A stretch of DNA of 64,000 nt from Myxococcales bacterium (GTDB taxonomy: Bacteria > Myxococcota_A > UBA9160 > UBA4427): assembly GCA_012959805.1 (NCBI GenBank), contig DUCN01000082.1, positions 124,001 to 188,000 of the forward strand, written 5' to 3'. Of this stretch, positions 18,350 through 26,356 are shown in pieces. A model generated the notes under the pieces. That model searched no databases and was not told the DNA's origin. It saw only the letters and a program-made list of their open reading frames with translations. How positions within the stretch are numbered: the first letter of the stretch is position 1; each line of letters starts with the position of its first letter. A program made the translations under genes and the position numbers.

Positions 18350-19690
18350 ATGTCGACCCCCATGACCGCCGCAGAAATGCGGAAGATTCTTGCCAGCCGA
18401 AAAATTCAGCGCGTTGTCGTACTCGGAGCCAACGGAACGATGGGCTTCGGAAGCGCCGCACTTTTTACAACAGCGGTTCCCGAAGTGACCTTCTTGGCAC
18501 GGACGAAGGAAAAGGCGGAGGAAGGACTCGCCGCCGCTATCAAGCAGGTGCGTTCGCCGACCGTGGCCTCTCGCGCAACGACCGGCGACTACGACAATGA
18601 CCTTGTCGCAGCCGTTGCGGGTGCAGACCTCGTCTTTGAAGCATTGACCGAAGACATGGCGATCAAGAAGGAAATCTTCGACAAGATCGAAGCCGCTCGC
18701 GGCGATGACTCGATCGTCGCGACAGTCACGTCGGGCCTGTCGATCAATTCGCTCTGCGAGGGACGAAGCGAGTCCTTCCGCAAGAATTTTCTGGGATTGC
18801 ATTTCTTCAATCCGCCCAATGTCATCGTGGGAACCGAATTGATCGCGGGCAATGACACGGATCCAGCGATCGTCGACTTCATCGATGCGTTCTCGCAGCT
18901 TCGCCTCGGCCGAGAAATGGTGCGGACCTTCGATACGCCGGGTTTTGCGGGCAATCGCGTCGGCTTCAAGCTGATGAACGAATGTGCTCAACTGGCGGGC
19001 GAACGTGGACCGCTTCTCGTCGACAAGTTGGTCGGGCCCTATACCGGTCGAGCGATGACGCCGCTTGCGACGGTCGATCTGGTCGGGTGGGATATTCACC
19101 GTGCAATCGTGGATAACGTATACGCGAATACCAATGATGAAGCGCATGAAACGAACAAGCTTCCGGACTTCATGGCCAAGCTAATGGACAAGGGCGTGCT
19201 CGGTAACAAGGCGGGCGGTGGCTTCTTCAAGCGTGACGGGAAGAAGCGGCTGGTTCTCGACCCATCGACCGGTGACTACACGCCGGAGGAAGAAATCAAG
19301 CTTCCGGATCTCGCTTACATCGACGAAGTCTCCGCACTTCATCGGGACGGCCGCTACAAGGAAGGCATGGCTGTCTTCCTGAACGCAGAGGGCGAGTACG
19401 CGAAGATCGCTCGCGGTGTGATTGCCGGATATATCGCATACGCCTTCGAGCGGGTGGGCGAAGTGACCGAGACCATCGACGGGATTGACCGGATCATGGG
19501 CCTTGGCTTCAATGCGGCGCCACCCTCGGTGCTCGTTGACGCGTTCGGAGCGCAGGGCGTGGTGGACATGATCGGCGAGGCCGGTTTGGCTGTTCCCTCT
19601 GCATTGGCTGAGGCCGCCAAAACCGGGAAGCCCCCACGATTCTTTACGCATTCCCGGATTAACATCGGGCGATTCTTCGTCGCGGGCTGA
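18350..19690 (+). CDS. 3-hydroxyacyl-CoA dehydrogenase, NAD-dependent
   Basis: A 446-residue protein of the FadB/HAD N-terminal type. Seen: Rossmann motif 'VVVLGANGTMGFGSAALF' near residue 25, 'LVFEALTEDMAIKKEIFDKI', the catalytic His-containing block 'GLHFFNPPNVIVGTELIAG', and 'DTPGFAGNRVGFKLMNE'. It oxidises 3-hydroxyacyl-CoA to 3-ketoacyl-CoA. Unlike FadB it has no crotonase domain. ATG 18350 follows TTAAGGACG; an open upstream extension of 47 codons has no family similarity. The thiolase 116 bp downstream would take its product, so the pair forms the last two beta-oxidation steps. Confidence 0.9.
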   Translation: MSTPMTAAEMRKILASRKIQRVVVLGANGTMGFGSAALFTTAVPEVTFLARTKEKAEEGLAAAIKQVRSPTVASRATTGDYDNDLVAAVAGADLVFEALTEDMAIKKEIFDKIEAARGDDSIVATVTSGLSINSLCEGRSESFRKNFLGLHFFNPPNVIVGTELIAGNDTDPAIVDFIDAFSQLRLGREMVRTFDTPGFAGNRVGFKLMNECAQLAGERGPLLVDKLVGPYTGRAMTPLATVDLVGWDIHRAIVDNVYANTNDEAHETNKLPDFMAKLMDKGVLGNKAGGGFFKRDGKKRLVLDPSTGDYTPEEEIKLPDLAYIDEVSALHRDGRYKEGMAVFLNAEGEYAKIARGVIAGYIAYAFERVGEVTETIDGIDRIMGLGFNAAPPSVLVDAFGAQGVVDMIGEAGLAVPSALAEAAKTGKPPRFFTHSRINIGRFFVAG

Positions 19691-19805
19691 CGCTGACTTA
19701 GTCGTATTGCCGACGATCGAGTGTTTCGATTGCGGCCTGTTTTGAGAGATGAATCAGAGAAGTGAAAATGTGGCTCCACTCGGAGCCTTGCTGGAGGAGA
19801 AGGAA

Positions 19806-21041
19806 ATGGCGGCTGGATCCGAAGTTTACATTCTCGGTGGGTACCAAACTGATTTTGCTCGTAACTGGACCAAGGAGAATAAGCATTTTTCCGCGCTCAT
19901 GCGCGAGAGCGTGCATGGTGCTCTCGAAACCTGTGAGATCGCACCGGAAGAAGTCGAGAGTGCGCATGTCGGCAACTTCGCCGCCGAGCTCTACTGCATG
20001 CAGGGCCATCTGGGTGCGTTCTTCACGGAAACCGACCCGGCCTTTAGTGGCCTACCAACGGGGCGTCACGAAGCGGCTTGCGCTTCGGGTTCGATCGCAC
20101 TGCTCGCGGCTTCGGCCGAAATCGAAGCCGGCCGATACGACCTTCAGGCGGTCGTGGGAATCGAACAGATGAAGACGGTGTCATCCGATGTCGGTGGATC
20201 GTATCTGGGAACCGCCGCCTGGTACGAACATGAAGCAGAAGGGATTGCGGCACCCTTCCCGAAGCTCTTCGGCAAGCTCGGTGACGAATACGACAAGCGC
20301 TACGGCCTGAATGACGAGCATCTGGCTGAGATTTCGAAGATCAACTACGCGAATGCCAAGCTGAATCCGAATGCGCAGACCCGAACCTGGTACATGAACA
20401 AGGAGCATGCGCTCACACACACAGACGACAATCCAGCGATTGGTGGTCGCGTTCGGATTTCAGATTGTTCACAGGTGACCGATGGCGCGGTGACGCTGTT
20501 TCTCGCCTCGCGTGAATACGCTGAAAAATGGGCCAGGGGAGTCGGTAAGAAGCTTTCGGAAATCCCGCGCATCAAGGGTTGGGGACATAACACGGCGCGA
20601 CTCAAGTTTGCGGACAAGGTGGCGGAGAGCGCGAACGACCAGTTCGTCCTTCCCCATGTTCGAAGCACCATCGCTAGTGCGATGAAGCGGGCGGGAATCG
20701 ATGGTGTCGATGGAATCGATGGCATCGAAACCCACGATTGCTTCACGACCTCGGAATACATGGCGATCGATCATTTCGGCATCACGGCGCCGGGCGAGTC
20801 CTGGAAGGCGGTCGAAGAAGGCTGGCTCGAGATCGACGGTAAGCACCCGATCAATCCGAGTGGCGGGCTGATTGGTGCAGGCCATCCGGTCGGCGCGACG
20901 GGCTGTCGCCAGGTCCTCGATTCGTACCTGCAGGTGACAAATCAGGCCGGCGCCTACCAGGTAGAAGGTGCGAAAAACTTCCAGACCTTGAATATCGGCG
21001 GTTCGGGGACCACGAGCGTATCCTTCGTCGTTGGGATCTGA
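19806..21041 (+). CDS. Acetyl-CoA acetyltransferase (thiolase family)
   Basis: A 411-residue thiolase-fold protein with nucleophile in '[19 protein letters not shown]', a His loop '[20 protein letters not shown]', and '[17 protein letters not shown]'. It ends '[14 protein letters not shown]', so the second cysteine common in classical thiolases (CGG near the end) is absent, as in SCP-x-type or lipid-transfer-type members. ATG 19806 is preceded by an excellent GGAGGAGAAGG; the frame also starts at 19749 but without this site. It follows the 3-hydroxyacyl-CoA dehydrogenase and likely shares its transcript. Confidence 0.88.
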   Translation: MAAGSEVYILGGYQTDFARNWTKENKHFSALMRESVHGALETCEIAPEEVESAHVGNFAAELYCMQGHLGAFFTETDPAFSGLPTGRHEAACASGSIALLAASAEIEAGRYDLQAVVGIEQMKTVSSDVGGSYLGTAAWYEHEAEGIAAPFPKLFGKLGDEYDKRYGLNDEHLAEISKINYANAKLNPNAQTRTWYMNKEHALTHTDDNPAIGGRVRISDCSQVTDGAVTLFLASREYAEKWARGVGKKLSEIPRIKGWGHNTARLKFADKVAESANDQFVLPHVRSTIASAMKRAGIDGVDGIDGIETHDCFTTSEYMAIDHFGITAPGESWKAVEEGWLEIDGKHPINPSGGLIGAGHPVGATGCRQVLDSYLQVTNQAGAYQVEGAKNFQTLNIGGSGTTSVSFVVGI

Positions 21042-21237
21042 GCCCCGGGGCGGCAAAACAGCGATCGGCGATCTTAATCCGGAGTACTCGACTCTTATCT
21101 GACGCTGTGTAATATATGGGCTACGAGGAACGCCATCGCTGGCCGATCTCATTGGCCCCTTGGGAGGGGGGTGGCCCTCGCTTGGCGTTCAAAGCTCTTG
21201 AACTCAAACCGAGTTCATCACTTTGGAGGCCAGCCCC

Positions 21238-22020
21238 ATGCGATCACCCAATCTAGTGAAGTGCGTACCGACCCAATCCAAAGGTTCGATTGCTGTTTCG
21301 ATCGCCGTTTCGAAGGTTGCATCGACGGCCGTCTTGCTGACATTGTTGGCGAGCATGTTGGTCATTAGTCTCGGCTGCGGTGGTGCGACATCCGGAGGGC
21401 CAGATGGCTCTTCCGCGAGTTCGGGCGGCGCGGAGGCTGCCAGAGCCCCAGAGGCGACTCGAGATGGTCTGATCAAGGTGGCCATGGACGGCTCAGGCGA
21501 TCTCTTTCTTCGGCCCGATCACGGAATTGGCGGCTACGACGCAATCGTGATTGCGCCGGCCTTCGTGACTTATCGCCGAACCTCGGCGCGCCTCGATCCC
21601 GACGATGAAGAAGTTTATCTGGTCTCACTCGAACAGGCTTTGCTCGACGAAGCCAACTCCATCGGCGTGCCGATCGAGTACGAGATCGGCGAATGTGTGA
21701 TCAAAATCGGGATCGGCTTTTTGAACGTTGATCTCGCGAAATCTGCGGCAGCGGAAGTGCTAGGTGAAATGATTCTTGTGATCGAGTACCAGGACTCCCT
21801 CAGCGGTGAATCCCTATTGCGTCTGATGGTGCCCAAAACGATTCTGCGCGAGTCGGGTGGAATGACGCGGGCCGAACACGTCAGTGCGAGTTTCGATCGA
21901 ATGATCGATGAAGTGAATATCACGAATGCGCTGCGAAGTGCGACAGCGACGCCGTCCAAGCCACGTCCCGGCTGTGAGGGTCGATTGGTGAATGCCGGTC
22001 TTCCGAGCGGAGCGAACTAG
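21238..22020 (+). CDS. Putative lipoprotein, DUF3313-like
   Basis: A 260-residue protein with a long N-terminal hydrophobic segment ('STAVLLTLLASMLVISLGCG') ending in a lipobox-like cysteine near residue 47, then a Gly/Ser/Ala-rich linker. The globular part has 'GGYDAIVIAPAFVTYRR', 'EYEIGECVIKIGIGFLNVD' and 'GEMILVIEYQDSLSGESLLR', a layout like DUF3313 outer-membrane lipoproteins; that match is tentative. ATG 21238-21240 has GGAGG eight bases upstream, which decides the start over a TTG at 21223. It stands alone with about 200 bp upstream, where TAATAT at 21109-21114 could be a -10 without a convincing -35. Confidence 0.65.
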   Translation: MRSPNLVKCVPTQSKGSIAVSIAVSKVASTAVLLTLLASMLVISLGCGGATSGGPDGSSASSGGAEAARAPEATRDGLIKVAMDGSGDLFLRPDHGIGGYDAIVIAPAFVTYRRTSARLDPDDEEVYLVSLEQALLDEANSIGVPIEYEIGECVIKIGIGFLNVDLAKSAAAEVLGEMILVIEYQDSLSGESLLRLMVPKTILRESGGMTRAEHVSASFDRMIDEVNITNALRSATATPSKPRPGCEGRLVNAGLPSGAN

Positions 22021-22080
22021 CCATGCCGGTTCGCCGTAAATCGGTTGGTGGTCGGATCTCAAGCGACTGTCGGCGTCTAG

Positions 22081-22281
22081 GTATGGGGGCACGCCAATGA
22101 CCACTGGACGCTCGGTCCTTGGATCGCGACGACGGATGAGATTAGTGATCCCCACCCGCTGGGCCTTCTGAGCAATCCACCCCAGATCCTCAAGGCCGGC
22201 GATGTCGTTCGTGTCGAAAATGACGGGATCGGCCAGATTGAGAATCCAATCATCGACGAACCGGACGGGTTCATCGCCTGA
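22081..22281 (+). pseudogene. Fumarylacetoacetate-hydrolase-family relic with internal deletion
   Basis: A 66-codon open stretch bounded by stops, with no start codon context. It reads 'HANDHWTLGPWIATTDEISD', which is the LGPW-TxDE block of FAH-family hydrolases. This is joined directly to 'NPPQILKAGDVVRVENDGIG', the end-of-domain block LKxGDVV-GIG-IxNPI. In intact proteins about 60-80 residues containing the catalytic and metal-loop region lie between these blocks. So both the N-terminus and an internal segment are lost. It sits 41 bp before an extradiol-type dioxygenase; FAH-type hydrolases normally process meta-cleavage products, so it was probably a functional member of that cluster. Confidence 0.75.
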
Positions 22282-22322
22282 TTCGCCCCACGCACAGAGC
22301 GTGCCCGCCTAGGAGAAGAACC

Positions 22323-23237
22323 ATGATCAAAGTTCAAGACATTGCTTATGTGCGCTTTTCAGTACCGGATCTGGATCGAATGCAGCAGTTCGGCCTGGAT
22401 TTCGGGTTGACGCTGACTGCGCGTGACAACGACGTGCTCTATCACCGCGGAAGTGATCCCTCGCCGTACGTGCATGTGACGGAGCAGGGCGACGCCGGAT
22501 TTCTGGGGATGGCCTTCGAAGCGGCCTCGGCGGAGGATCTGGTCGCGGCTTCGCAGCTTGAGGGTGCTTCGCCGGTTCAGAAGATCGAGGCACCCGGCGG
22601 AGGCCAGCGGGTCTGCTGGACCGATCCTGACGGATATCGCATCGAGGTTGTTCATGGAAGAGAAGTGCTACGGGCTCTCGAAGTACCGACCGCCATCGGT
22701 GTGAACCGCGGCAGCGATCGCCAGCGCTTTGGCAAGGTTCATCGCCCGCCCTCTGGCGCCTCTTCGGTCAAGCGACTTGGGCACGCGGTTATACGAGTGG
22801 CCGATTTCCGACGAAGCGAAGAATGGTACAAGTCGCGGTTCGGTTTTCTGTCTTCGGATGAGGTCTATCTCGGTGAACCCGAGAACGTGATTACAGCCTT
22901 CATGCGCTGTGACCGAGGCGATGAATTCGCAGACCATCACACTCTGCTCTGCGTGGGTATTGGAGAGCCGGGCTTCGATCATGCGGCCTTCGAGGTCGAA
23001 GACGTTGACGCTGTCATGGCGGGTCACGATCATCTGGCACAAGCCGGTTACGAACATCATGCGGGCATCGGTCGCCATATCCTGGGAAGCCAGATCTTTG
23101 ACTATTGGCGAGATCCCTGGGGCCATGTGGTTGAGCACTTTACCGACGGCGACATGCTCGATGCGAACACGAAGGTGACCCAGCACGATCCGGGTACGGC
23201 CCTTGGCACCTTGTGGGGTAGCTTCGCAGCGAACTAA
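22323..23237 (+). CDS. Extradiol (VOC-superfamily) ring-cleavage dioxygenase
   Basis: A 304-residue protein of two vicinal-oxygen-chelate modules (about 1-120 and 145-290), the architecture of type I catechol 2,3-dioxygenases. Candidate Fe(II) ligands in the C-terminal module are His in 'RLGHAVIRV', His in 'EPGFDHAAFEVEDVD' and Glu in 'DPWGHVVEHFTDGD', the expected H-H-E triad. It would open a catecholic ring beside a hydroxyl. GGAGAAGAACC precedes ATG 22323. It lies between relics of a FAH hydrolase and a GST, and upstream of an aromatic hydroxylase, so it is the surviving ring-cleavage step of a partly decayed meta-cleavage operon. Confidence 0.82.
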   Translation: MIKVQDIAYVRFSVPDLDRMQQFGLDFGLTLTARDNDVLYHRGSDPSPYVHVTEQGDAGFLGMAFEAASAEDLVAASQLEGASPVQKIEAPGGGQRVCWTDPDGYRIEVVHGREVLRALEVPTAIGVNRGSDRQRFGKVHRPPSGASSVKRLGHAVIRVADFRRSEEWYKSRFGFLSSDEVYLGEPENVITAFMRCDRGDEFADHHTLLCVGIGEPGFDHAAFEVEDVDAVMAGHDHLAQAGYEHHAGIGRHILGSQIFDYWRDPWGHVVEHFTDGDMLDANTKVTQHDPGTALGTLWGSFAAN

Positions 23238-23265
23238 GCGCTCAGTTTCAGGGAGAGGAAACCAG

Positions 23266-23802
23266 AATGGGACTCTACGAAAGCGATCATCCGGACGCTC
23301 CCAAAATGAAGGGATTACACTCTTCCCCGATCCGCCGCTTCGCCCCGCGGAAACGAAGGCCAGGGAGTCGATGAACGCGAGCATGACTTCCTCGTCTGTT
23401 TTTCAATCTGTGATGAAAGTTTTGTTGCACGAATTGATTTTTCGTCCCTTTCGCAACGTCGGAAAAGACGAGATCGCGCTCTTTGAAACCGCGCGTAACG
23501 ATCCGACGCTCGTTGCCTAGCTGCGGGACTATGCCGAGAACGGGTCGGCCTGGGAGGATCGGGGTCGGGACGCGTACCTGGGACTCGAAGCTGGTTTGCA
23601 GGGACTCGACGATTCGCTCGCCGCAAGTGAGTGGCTTTCGGGAGATCGTTATGGGCTCGCGGACATTTCCTGGGTTGTGAACTATCACCGACTGACTCAG
23701 GCACAGGTTGATCTGACGAGCTGGCCTCGCTTTCTGGAATGGGGAATGCGCGCCACGAAGCGGCCGACGTTCGAAGCGGCTGTTCTGAACTACACCCATT
23801 AG
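23266..23802 (+). pseudogene. Glutathione S-transferase relic (frameshift plus in-frame TAG)
   Basis: Begins 'MGLYESDHPDAPKMKGLH' in one frame, which closes after 35 codons. A second frame then carries 'ELIFRPFRNVGKDEIALFET' and is stopped by TAG at 23518-23520. The same frame continues through 'GLQGLDDSLAASEWLSGDRY', 'GLADISWVVNYHRL' and 'EWGMRATKRPTFEAAVLNY' to a normal stop at 23800-23802. The last part is a typical GST C-terminal helical domain with the N-cap Asp motif (GLADIS). So one frameshift and one nonsense codon inactivate a gene whose body is otherwise well preserved, implying recent loss. Position between the dioxygenase and the hydroxylase suggests it once removed a glutathione-reactive ring-cleavage product. 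Confidence 0.78.
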
Positions 23803-23810
23803 AGGGGCAA

Positions 23811-25370
23811 ATGACCTGGGAGGGATCGGTGAGTATCGAAAAATATGATGTCGCGATCGTTGGATACGGACCGGTGGGTGCTTTACTCGCTCTGGAACTC
23901 GCGGACTCCGATCTTCGAGTCGTGATCTTGGAACGTTCGTGCGAACCCGTTGAGCTTCCCCGAGCCGTTGGTCTCGATGGCGAGTCGGTGCGTGCGTTTC
24001 AACGCCTGGGTTTCGGCGATCTGGTTGCCGGGATTTGCCAGCCTCCGCGTGAAATCGATCAGGTCTTGTTTGCGAACTCTCGGCGAGAGCCGATTTTTGG
24101 CGCAACCATGCCAAAGGTCGGCGAGCACGGTTGGCGCGATGTGGCCTTCTTCGACCAGCCTGAACTCGAGGCACTCCTGCGCGAACTGGTTGCGAAAGAC
24201 GATCGAATCGACGTGTTATTCGGACACGAAGTCAAGCAGATCGAGCAGGATAGAAACGGAGTCGAGCTGCAGAGCATGTGCCTTGACAATGGGACCGAGG
24301 TCCAACGCTTGGTCTCGTATGCCGTAGGATGTGATGGCGCATCGAGCTTCGTTCGGGAGCATCTCGGAATTGCATGGGAAAGTCTTGGCTACGACCAGGA
24401 CTGGCTCGTCGTCGATGTCACTCAGGGCCCAGATGCGAATCTTCCGCTCGCGACGATGCAGGTCTGCGACCCGGAACGCCTCACGACGTATGTCTGCGTC
24501 AAGGACCCGAATCGCCGCTGGGAGTTTCAACTCCTCGAGGGTGAGACCCGAGAGGAGATGCTACGACCGGAGAAGATTCAGTCGTTGCTCGATCCGTGGA
24601 CGGCGCGCGACAACTATGAGATTCGACGCGCCGCGGTCTATCAGTTTCACGCGGCGACGGCGGGTTGCTGGCAGGTGGGCCGGGTCTTTCTGGCCGGTGA
24701 TGCCGCCCATCAGACGCCGCCGTTTCTGGGGCAGGGACTAAATGCGGGATTTCGGGATGCGGTGAATCTGGGTTGGAAAATTCCGATGGTGGAATCCGGG
24801 CTCTGTGATGCGCGTCTGCTCGAGACCTATCAGCGGGAACGCGACGCGCATGCCAAGGAGCTCGTGGAATGGGCGGTCGCGATCGGCCGGCTGATGGAGA
24901 CCTTGGCCGCACGTGAGGCCGGAAAGCCAGACCCCTATCCGGCGGACGAGGGTTCGGGGTATGGCCAGCGGCGAACAGCGCCACCCCTGCGCGGCGGTGT
25001 CCTGATGATGGAGCAGTGCCGAGAAAAGACTGTGCCGATTGGATGCATGCTGCGACAGCCGTCGGTGCGAGGGGACGATGGTGCAGTCCATCGCCTGGAT
25101 GAAGTCTTTGGCTCCAGCTTCACGGCCGTTGCGAGAAAGGCCAGCGATCTGGTTTTGGGACTTGAGGCCGAAGGGGTGCTCGAGCGGTTAGGCGGACGCG
25201 TGGTCTGTCTCGAGGACTTGGTAGTTGTCGAAGGTGAGTTGGATCGGGTTTTCGATACACATGCGGCACTGATATTGCGCCCAGATCGCTACATTTTTGG
25301 TGTCGTCGACGACGATTGGAATTTGGACGCTCTGGTGCTCGAGCTTGGAAGGAAAATGGCCCTCAAATGA
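23811..25370 (+). CDS. FAD-dependent aromatic hydroxylase (MhpA-like)
   Basis: A 519-residue class A flavoprotein monooxygenase. Seen: FAD ADP-binding 'DVAIVGYGPVGALLALELAD' near residues 13-32, the DG motif 'YAVGCDGASSFVREHLGI' near 190, and the GD motif 'VFLAGDAAHQTPPFLGQGLN' near 300. The C-terminal thioredoxin-like tail is present. Related enzymes (3-(3-hydroxyphenyl)propionate and resorcinol-type hydroxylases) add an ortho hydroxyl to phenols with NAD(P)H. Start could be ATG 23811 (AGAGGGG only three bases away) or GTG 23829 (GGGAGGG about five bases away); the latter has better spacing. It begins nine bases after the GST relic and would feed the dioxygenase at 22323. Confidence 0.88.
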   Translation: MTWEGSVSIEKYDVAIVGYGPVGALLALELADSDLRVVILERSCEPVELPRAVGLDGESVRAFQRLGFGDLVAGICQPPREIDQVLFANSRREPIFGATMPKVGEHGWRDVAFFDQPELEALLRELVAKDDRIDVLFGHEVKQIEQDRNGVELQSMCLDNGTEVQRLVSYAVGCDGASSFVREHLGIAWESLGYDQDWLVVDVTQGPDANLPLATMQVCDPERLTTYVCVKDPNRRWEFQLLEGETREEMLRPEKIQSLLDPWTARDNYEIRRAAVYQFHAATAGCWQVGRVFLAGDAAHQTPPFLGQGLNAGFRDAVNLGWKIPMVESGLCDARLLETYQRERDAHAKELVEWAVAIGRLMETLAAREAGKPDPYPADEGSGYGQRRTAPPLRGGVLMMEQCREKTVPIGCMLRQPSVRGDDGAVHRLDEVFGSSFTAVARKASDLVLGLEAEGVLERLGGRVVCLEDLVVVEGELDRVFDTHAALILRPDRYIFGVVDDDWNLDALVLELGRKMALK

Positions 25371-25463
25371 CGACGACCGCCAAAGTGGATCGGCACGATG
25401 CAGCTTGGCTAGGCCCTCCGATCGGGAGCGCAGTCATCGCTTTCGGGAATGGAGAGATCGTTT

Positions 25464-25925
25464 ATGGGAATTCAGATTCGCCGCGCAGAGGTCTCCGACC
25501 TCGATGCAGTCATTCCGCTCTTTGACGCCTACCGGGTGTTCTACAAGAAATCGAGCGATCTGGCTGGCGTGAAAGCGTATCTTTCCGGGCGCTTCGCGTT
25601 AGGCGATGCCGTCATCTTACTGGCATTCCACGACGAGGATCCCGTAGTCGGCCCGCCGATCGGCTTTACACTGCTGTTGCCAACCTGGTCTTCGGTGGCG
25701 CTGGGCAGGGTTTTCACCTTGAACGATCTCTACGTGGTCGAAGAGGGGCGCAAAGCCGGGGCGGGGCGCGCGATGCTTGAGGCGGCCCATGAGCATGCAC
25801 GTAGCGAGGGAGCGGTTCGAGTCTCTCTCAGGACGGCCGTTGACAATGAAACCGCTCAGCGTCTCTATCGCGCGGTCGGGTATCAGCGCGACGAAGTCTT
25901 CTCCGCCTTTGATTTCCATCTATAG
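25464..25925 (+). CDS. GNAT-family N-acetyltransferase
   Basis: A 153-residue protein of the GCN5-related fold: beta1 'IQIRRAEVSDLDAVIPLFDA', beta4 'TLNDLYVVEEGRKAGAGRAM' where the acetyl-CoA pyrophosphate loop (R/Q-xx-G-x-G/A) is 'RKAGAGRAML', then 'AVDNETAQRLYRAVGYQRDE' at the C-terminus. It acetylates an amine or peptide of unknown identity. ATG 25464 has GGAGAG eight bases upstream. It lies 93 bp after the hydroxylase, possibly on the same transcript, but has no obvious role in aromatic breakdown. Confidence 0.87.
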   Translation: MGIQIRRAEVSDLDAVIPLFDAYRVFYKKSSDLAGVKAYLSGRFALGDAVILLAFHDEDPVVGPPIGFTLLLPTWSSVALGRVFTLNDLYVVEEGRKAGAGRAMLEAAHEHARSEGAVRVSLRTAVDNETAQRLYRAVGYQRDEVFSAFDFHL

Positions 25926-26150
25926 GAACTTCTCGGGCACCGTCTACTAGACAGTCGGCGAGAGCCGTGCCTGATCCTCTATGCGGACGGCGTCGCAGGC
26001 GTATCAATAATTCCATTCATTTGGCGCCCCGGCGCTCTCTGTGACGCGTGCACTTGCACTTCGATCCGTGTCATCATTGCCTGATGCCAAATGATGTCGA
26101 TTCTCAGGATGAGGCGGCCGTTCGATTTCCGCCGCCCTTTGTGCCCGTGA

Positions 26151-26339
26151 TCGGGCTTGTCGCTGATGATGGCGGCCTTCGGTCTAGTGTTGCTCGCCAA
26201 CGTCTGGGTCGTGGGACTCGCGTTCGTAACTTGGTGGACCATCTACATGGTTGCGATTCGACACGAAGAAGCCTACTTAACCCAGGAATTTGGCGGCGTG
26301 TATTACGACTACAAAACAACTGTTAGGCGATGGCTATAG
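26151..26339 (+). pseudogene. Isoprenylcysteine/phospholipid methyltransferase-family C-terminal relic
   Basis: About 62 codons following a stop at 26148. The hydrophobic helix 'GLVLLANVWVVGLAFVTWW' is followed by 'IRHEEAYLTQEFGGVYYDYK' and a final 'VRRWL'. This is the C-terminal signature of the small integral-membrane methyltransferases (ICMT/PEMT type; usual ending E-E-x-L-x-x-x-F-G-x-x-Y-x-x-Y-x-x-x-x-x-R-x). The preceding helices and the RNPMY-type cofactor site are gone, and upstream frames are broken. Convergent with the deacylase gene, 17 bp away. Confidence 0.72.
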
Positions 26340-26356
26340 GTAGGCGGGCAAGGCTC

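Noticed and set aside
21086-21114. Promoter with CTCGAC and TAATAT at 17-bp spacing before the DUF3313-like gene
   Set aside because: The -35 box matches consensus at too few positions to support it.
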